From positions 1 through 17,993 of the forward strand of contig JALVEU010000016.1 of NCBI GenBank assembly GCA_027030565.1: DNA of 17,993 nucleotides, written 5' to 3'. This document shows positions 14,196 through 17,993 of the stretch, piece after piece (the first letter of the stretch is position 1; every line of letters begins with the position of its first letter). The position numbers were made by a program, and so were the translations under genes. The stretch is from Gammaproteobacteria bacterium. GTDB lineage: Bacteria; Pseudomonadota; Gammaproteobacteria; JAJDOJ01. Under the pieces are notes generated by a model that was given only the letters and a program-made list of their open reading frames with translations, was not told where the DNA came from and made no database searches.

Positions 14196-16073
14196 ATGGA
14201 ATTTCCGGAGCACTTCGACGTGATCGTGGTGGGCGGTGGACATGCCGGCACCGAGGCAGCCCTGGCTGCGGCCCGGCGTGGTGCACGCACGCTACTGCTG
14301 ACGCACAATCTGGAGACCCTGGGCCAGATGAGCTGCAATCCGGCCATCGGTGGAATCGGCAAGGGGCAGCTGGTGCGTGAGATCGACGCCATGGGTGGCG
14401 CCATGGCCCTGGCTGCCGACGAGGCGGGCATTCATTTTCGTGTCCTCAATCGCCGCAAGGGACCTGCGGTGCGTGCCACGCGCGCCCAGACCGACCGACA
14501 ACTCTACCGGCGCGCGATCCGTTCGGCTCTGGAGGCCCAACCCGGGCTGAGCCTCTTTCAGCAGGCCGTGGACGATCTCGTGCTCAAGGCCGACCGCGTG
14601 GTGGGGGTGGTGACCCAGACGGGGATCGTGTTCCGTGCCGCGGCGGTGGTGCTCACTGTGGGCACGTTCCTGGGCGGGCGCATTCACATCGGCGATGCCC
14701 GCCATCGCGCCGGCCGTGCCGGCGACCCGCCGGCTCTGGCCCTGGCCCGGCGGCTGCGCGAGCTGCCGCTGCGGGTGGGTCGGCTCAAGACGGGCACGCC
14801 ACCCCGCATCGATGGGCGGAGCATCGACTATGCCAAGCTCCAGTCTCAACCCGGGGACGAACCCGTCCCGGTGTTCTCGGTCTGGGGCTCGGCCGAACTG
14901 CATCCGCCGCAGGTCTGCTGTCACATCACCCGCACCACCGCCAGGACCCACGAGATCATCACCGCGGCCCTGGACCGCTCCCCCTTGTTCAGCGGGGCCA
15001 TCGAAGGGGTGGGCCCGCGCTACTGCCCCTCCATCGAGGACAAGGTGGTGCGCTTCGCCGAACGCGACGGCCACCAGATCTTCGTGGAACCGGAAGGACT
15101 GGACACCCACGAGGTGTATCCCAACGGGATCTCCACGAGTCTACCCTTCGACGTGCAGTATGCTCTGGTACGCTCCATACCGGGATTCGAGCGTGCCCAC
15201 ATCACCCGTCCAGGCTATGCCATCGAGTACGACTACTTCGACCCCCGGGACCTGCGACCCACCTTGGAGACACGTCCGCTGCGGGGTCTCCTCTTCGCCG
15301 GCCAGATCAACGGCACCACGGGCTATGAGGAGGCAGCCGCCCAAGGGCTGCTGGCCGGCGTCAACGCCGCGGCCCTGGCCCTGGATCTCGAGCCCTGGGT
15401 CCCGGCACGCGCCGAGTGTTACATCGGTGTGCTCATCGACGATCTGGTCACACGGGGCACGGACGAGCCCTACCGCATGTTCACCAGCCGCGCCGAGCAC
15501 CGGCTCCAGCTGCGGGAGGACAATGCCGATCTACGGCTGGCACCCCTGGCCCGCCGGCTGGGACTGCTGGACGATGCGCGCTGGAGACGATTCGAACGGT
15601 TTCGCGAAGCGATCGAACAGGAAACCGCCCGACTGCGGGCGCTGCGAGTGGATCCGCGGCGGGTGCTCCCCGATGCCGCGGAGGGTGCGGAACCGGTCTG
15701 CGCCTACGATCTGCTGCGCCGTCCCGGGGTCGGCTATGCGGAGCTGGTACGGGCTGGAGTCGGGGATGCGCAGACCGCGCCGCGGGTGGCCGAGCAGCTG
15801 GAGATCGCGGCCCGCTATGCGGGTTACATCGAGCGCCAGCAGGCGGAGATCCGCAGATTGGCGGGCTATGAAGAGATCCCGATCCCCGAGGATTTCGACT
15901 ATGCCCAGGTTTCGGGCCTGTCCAACGAGGTGCGGGAAAAGCTCCAAGCGATCCGTCCGGTGAGCGTGGGTCAGGCCAGACGGATCCCGGGCGTGACGCC
16001 TGCGGCGGTGACCCTGCTCGCGATTCATCTGCGCCGGCGCCAGGCGGGCTCGGCACGTCCAGACGTGGCGTGA
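14196..16073 (+). CDS. mnmG: tRNA uridine 5-carboxymethylaminomethyl modification enzyme MnmG (GidA)
   Basis: MnmG is the FAD/NADH partner of MnmE in wobble-uridine modification. From ATG 14196 the 625 residues (E. coli 629) open with FDVIVVGGGHAGTEAALAAA, the FAD dinucleotide motif, followed by LGQMSCNPAIGGIGKG with C47 and GPRYCPSIEDK with the catalytic C277, at the same numbers as in E. coli. GRAGDPP, LKTGTPPRI, EPEGLDTHEVYPNGISTSLP, FAGQINGTTGYEEAAAQGLLAG and EPYRMFTSRAEHRLQLREDNADLRL follow. The C-terminal VSGLSNEVREKL contacts MnmE in the family. The start is fixed by AGAGGA 3 bp upstream and by alignment. A start at 14127 would add 23 unrelated residues. The stop overlaps the rsmG start (TGATG). 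Confidence 0.97.
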   Translation: MEFPEHFDVIVVGGGHAGTEAALAAARRGARTLLLTHNLETLGQMSCNPAIGGIGKGQLVREIDAMGGAMALAADEAGIHFRVLNRRKGPAVRATRAQTDRQLYRRAIRSALEAQPGLSLFQQAVDDLVLKADRVVGVVTQTGIVFRAAAVVLTVGTFLGGRIHIGDARHRAGRAGDPPALALARRLRELPLRVGRLKTGTPPRIDGRSIDYAKLQSQPGDEPVPVFSVWGSAELHPPQVCCHITRTTARTHEIITAALDRSPLFSGAIEGVGPRYCPSIEDKVVRFAERDGHQIFVEPEGLDTHEVYPNGISTSLPFDVQYALVRSIPGFERAHITRPGYAIEYDYFDPRDLRPTLETRPLRGLLFAGQINGTTGYEEAAAQGLLAGVNAAALALDLEPWVPARAECYIGVLIDDLVTRGTDEPYRMFTSRAEHRLQLREDNADLRLAPLARRLGLLDDARWRRFERFREAIEQETARLRALRVDPRRVLPDAAEGAEPVCAYDLLRRPGVGYAELVRAGVGDAQTAPRVAEQLEIAARYAGYIERQQAEIRRLAGYEEIPIPEDFDYAQVSGLSNEVREKLQAIRPVSVGQARRIPGVTPAAVTLLAIHLRRRQAGSARPDVA

Positions 16074-16720
16074 TGTCCCAGGAGGCGGTGGAGGCCGCAG
16101 GTCTCGAAGCACGCATCGAGCAGGGGCTGGAGGCGCTGGGGCTGACCCGTTCCGCCGAGCAGGTGGCGTGCCTGGCCGCTTATCTGGAACTGCTGGTGCG
16201 ATGGAATCGCGTCTATAATCTCACTGCCGTCCGGGACCCGGAGCAGATGGTGACGATTCACCTGCTCGACAGCCTCTCGGCCCAGCCCTATCTGCACGGC
16301 AAGCGTGTGGCCGACGTGGGCAGTGGGGCTGGGTTGCCGGGTATTCCGCTCGCCGTGATGGATCCTCGGCGAAGGTTCCACCTGGTGGAGCCCAGCGCCA
16401 AGAAGTCCCGGTTCCTCGAACAGGTGCGCATCGCGCTGGATCTGGGCAACGTGGCCGTCCATGCGGTCCGCGCCGAGGCGCTGGAGACGGGGCCCGGCTA
16501 CGACACCGTGATCTCACGTGCCCTCGGTCCGCTCGGGCGCGTCTGGCGGCAAGCCGCCCATCTCCTGGCGCCGGGCGGCCGAATGATATTCATGAAAGGG
16601 CGGTCCCCGCAGGTGGAGCTGCAGCAGTTGCCCATACAGCCGGAGGCGGTGCGGATACAGCGCGTCCGCGTGCCCGGACTGGACGCAGAGCGCCACATCG
16701 TTACCATCGACATGCAATGA
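16073..16720 (+). CDS. rsmG: 16S rRNA (guanine527-N7)-methyltransferase RsmG (GidB)
   Basis: RsmG uses S-adenosylmethionine to methylate G527 of 16S rRNA; its loss gives low-level streptomycin resistance in several bacteria. From ATG 16073 the 215 residues (E. coli 207) show LLVRWNRVYNLTAVRDPEQMV (40-60), HLLDSLS (63-69), SAM motif I VADVGSGAGLPGIPLAV (79-95), the acidic ribose contact in HLVEPSAKKSRFLEQV (103-118) and ISRALGPL (147-154). The ATG overlaps the mnmG TGA by one base, and the rsmG TGA overlaps the parA ATG, so translation of mnmG-rsmG-parA is probably coupled. A GTG at 16070 directly before the ATG is a trivial alternative start. Confidence 0.96.
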   Translation: MSQEAVEAAGLEARIEQGLEALGLTRSAEQVACLAAYLELLVRWNRVYNLTAVRDPEQMVTIHLLDSLSAQPYLHGKRVADVGSGAGLPGIPLAVMDPRRRFHLVEPSAKKSRFLEQVRIALDLGNVAVHAVRAEALETGPGYDTVISRALGPLGRVWRQAAHLLAPGGRMIFMKGRSPQVELQQLPIQPEAVRIQRVRVPGLDAERHIVTIDMQ

Positions 16721-17511
16721 CCGTCATCTACGCCATCGCCAACCAGAAGGGCGGGGTGGGCAAGACCACCACCAGCGTCAACCTGGCCGCCTCCCTGGCG
16801 GCCACCCGCAAGCGCGTCCTGGTCATCGACATGGATCCCCAGGGCAACGCCACCATGGGCAGCGGCGTCAACAAGCATGCGGTGGAATACACTACGGCCG
16901 ACGTGCTGCTGGATCGCGCCCCGGTCCGGGACGTGATGGTGGAGGCACCCAACGGGGGCTATCGGGTCCTGCCGGGCAACAACGCACTCACCGTGGCCGA
17001 AGTGGAGCTGGTGACCGAGATCGCCCGCGAGTTTCGCCTCCGTCAGGCGCTGGAACCGGTGCAAGCGGACTTCGACTTCATCATCATCGACTGTCCGCCC
17101 TCGCTCAACACCCTCACCGTCAACGCCTTGGTGGCTGCCCACGGCGTGATCATTCCCATGCAGTGCGAGTACTACGCGCTGGAGGGGCTCTCGGCCCTGG
17201 TCAAGACGATCCAACGGATCCGCCAGACGGCCAACCCGCGTCTGCGCGTCTCGGGGTTGCTGCGCACCATGTACGATCCCCGCAACAATCTGTCCCACGA
17301 CGTCTCCGAGCAGCTCACCAGGCACTTCGGCGAACAGGTGTTCCGCACCATCATTCCGCGCAACGTGACTCTGGCCGAGGCACCGAGCCACGGCAAGCCG
17401 GTGCTCCAGTACGACAAGTCCTGCCGCGGGGCGGCCGCCTATCTGGCCCTGGCCGGTGAGCTGCTGCGCCGCAACGCGGCCTCCGGAAGCAATCGGCAGC
17501 CGGCTCCGTAG
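16717..17511 (+). CDS. parA: Chromosome partitioning ATPase ParA (Soj)
   Basis: ParA is the Walker-type ATPase that moves ParB-parS complexes over the nucleoid after replication. The 264 residues begin MTVIYAIANQKGGVGKTTTSVNLAASLA, with the deviant Walker A KGGVGKTT (11-18) and signature lysine K11. RVLVIDMDPQGNATMGSG follows, then FIIIDCPPSLNTLTVNAL and the C-terminal EAPSHGKPVLQYD. There is no N-terminal helix-turn-helix extension, so this is the chromosomal type Ib-like form rather than an autorepressing plasmid type Ia. ATGA overlaps the rsmG stop. parB starts 22 bp downstream. The three parS-like sites near recF are its expected targets through ParB. Confidence 0.97.
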   Translation: MTVIYAIANQKGGVGKTTTSVNLAASLAATRKRVLVIDMDPQGNATMGSGVNKHAVEYTTADVLLDRAPVRDVMVEAPNGGYRVLPGNNALTVAEVELVTEIAREFRLRQALEPVQADFDFIIIDCPPSLNTLTVNALVAAHGVIIPMQCEYYALEGLSALVKTIQRIRQTANPRLRVSGLLRTMYDPRNNLSHDVSEQLTRHFGEQVFRTIIPRNVTLAEAPSHGKPVLQYDKSCRGAAAYLALAGELLRRNAASGSNRQPAP

Positions 17512-17533
17512 GTGCCGCTGAGGGAGCGCATCG

Positions 17534-17993
17534 ATGTCCAAGAAACGAAAGGGATTGGGAAGCCTCGGTGTGGACGTCCTCTTGAGCGCGGTGTCCAAGC
17601 CCGCCGAGGAGGGGCAGCCCATGGCCCCGGACCCGGGGTTGCGGCACGTCCCAGTGGACAAGATCCGGCGTGGGCGCTATCAGCCACGGCGGCAGATCCA
17701 CCCGGAGGCGCTGGAGGAACTGGCCGCCTCCATCCGCGTCCAGGGGGTCGTGCAGCCGGTGGTACTGCGGCCCCTCGGCGATGGCTACGAGCTGGTGGCA
17801 GGTGAGCGCCGCTGGCGGGCGGCGCAGCTGGCGGGGCTCGGTGAGATCCCCGCCCTGGTGCGTGAGCTGCCCGATCAGGCCGTGGCGGCCATCAGTCTGA
17901 TCGAGAACATCCAGCGTGAGGACCTCAGCCCGTTGGAGGAGGCAGCCGCCTTGCGCCGGCTGATCGACGACTTCGGCCTCACCCACCAGGCAG
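17534..17993 (+). CDS. parB: Chromosome partitioning protein ParB, N-terminal part (3' end beyond window)
   Basis: ParB is the CTP-dependent DNA clamp that loads at parS and spreads on flanking DNA. The visible 153 residues start MSKKRKGLGSLGVDVLL, the usual basic N terminus followed by the ParA-interaction segment. They continue with VPVDKIRRGRYQPRRQI (39-55), LAASIRVQGVVQPVVLRP, the CTP-binding GERRWRAA (90-97) and LIENIQREDLSPLEEAAAL (122-140), before entering the helix-turn-helix region at the edge. GGGAG lies about 8 bp before the ATG. The frame stays open to the last base. The helix-turn-helix residues that read parS are outside the window, so specificity for the sites found here cannot be checked. 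Confidence 0.96.
   Translation, partial: MSKKRKGLGSLGVDVLLSAVSKPAEEGQPMAPDPGLRHVPVDKIRRGRYQPRRQIHPEALEELAASIRVQGVVQPVVLRPLGDGYELVAGERRWRAAQLAGLGEIPALVRELPDQAVAAISLIENIQREDLSPLEEAAALRRLIDDFGLTHQA

Noticed and set aside
12845..14431. 528-codon open frame opposite mnmE and the start of mnmG
   Set aside because: It is an antisense shadow of two well-identified genes and shows no domain or ribosome-binding site.
1..17993. A hidden mobile element, CRISPR array, tRNA/rRNA or defence system
   Set aside because: No direct-repeat arrays, transposase-like proteins, integrase sites or structured RNA genes were found. Nearly all bases belong to conserved housekeeping genes.

Overview
This is an ordinary, well-conserved chromosomal segment: the replication-origin neighbourhood of a GC-rich bacterium. 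The products (GyrB, RecF, DnaN, DnaA, L34, RnpA, YidC, MnmE, MnmG, RsmG, ParA, ParB) and the ubiD, xthA and hemD genes at the left edge match gammaproteobacterial proteins along their full length. High GC content and a Pseudomonas-like gene order suggest a non-enteric gammaproteobacterium. I cannot name a genus from sequence alone.

Layout. (1) 1-542, plus strand: the 3' part of hemD (uroporphyrinogen-III synthase), cut by the window edge, converging on ubiD. (2) 550-8515, minus strand: dnaN, recF, gyrB, an exported SH3-domain protein of the YgiM type, xthA and ubiD, all reading leftward. (3) 8516-8763: a 248-bp AT-rich gap with a perfect DnaA box, a near-perfect second box and a possible IHF site. 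This is the best oriC candidate. (4) 8764-10134, minus strand: dnaA. (5) 10135-10441: a 307-bp divergent gap with a strong rpmH promoter, a weak dnaA promoter candidate and a DnaA-box-like site over the dnaA start. (6) 10442-17993, plus strand: rpmH, rnpA, yidC, mnmE, mnmG, rsmG, parA and the start of parB, closely packed with two stop/start overlaps.

How the parts work together. DnaA opens the origin, DnaN is the polymerase clamp, GyrB relieves supercoils ahead of the fork and RecF loads RecA at gaps. ParA and ParB segregate the new origins. Three parS-like ParB sites lie 10.6-11.4 kb from parAB, between the gyrB promoter and the middle of recF, and two of them are inside recF codons. L34/RnpA/YidC and MnmE/MnmG/RsmG are the usual translation, membrane-insertion and RNA-modification genes found beside origins.

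Points of interest are local. Hand-counted G/C skew changes sign between dnaN and dnaA, which places oriC in that gap and leaves dnaA transcribed toward it. The yidD gene normally between rnpA and yidC is absent. A hairpin spans both stop codons of the convergent hemD/ubiD pair. I found no mobile element, CRISPR array, tRNA, rRNA or defence island, and no credible new multi-gene system.
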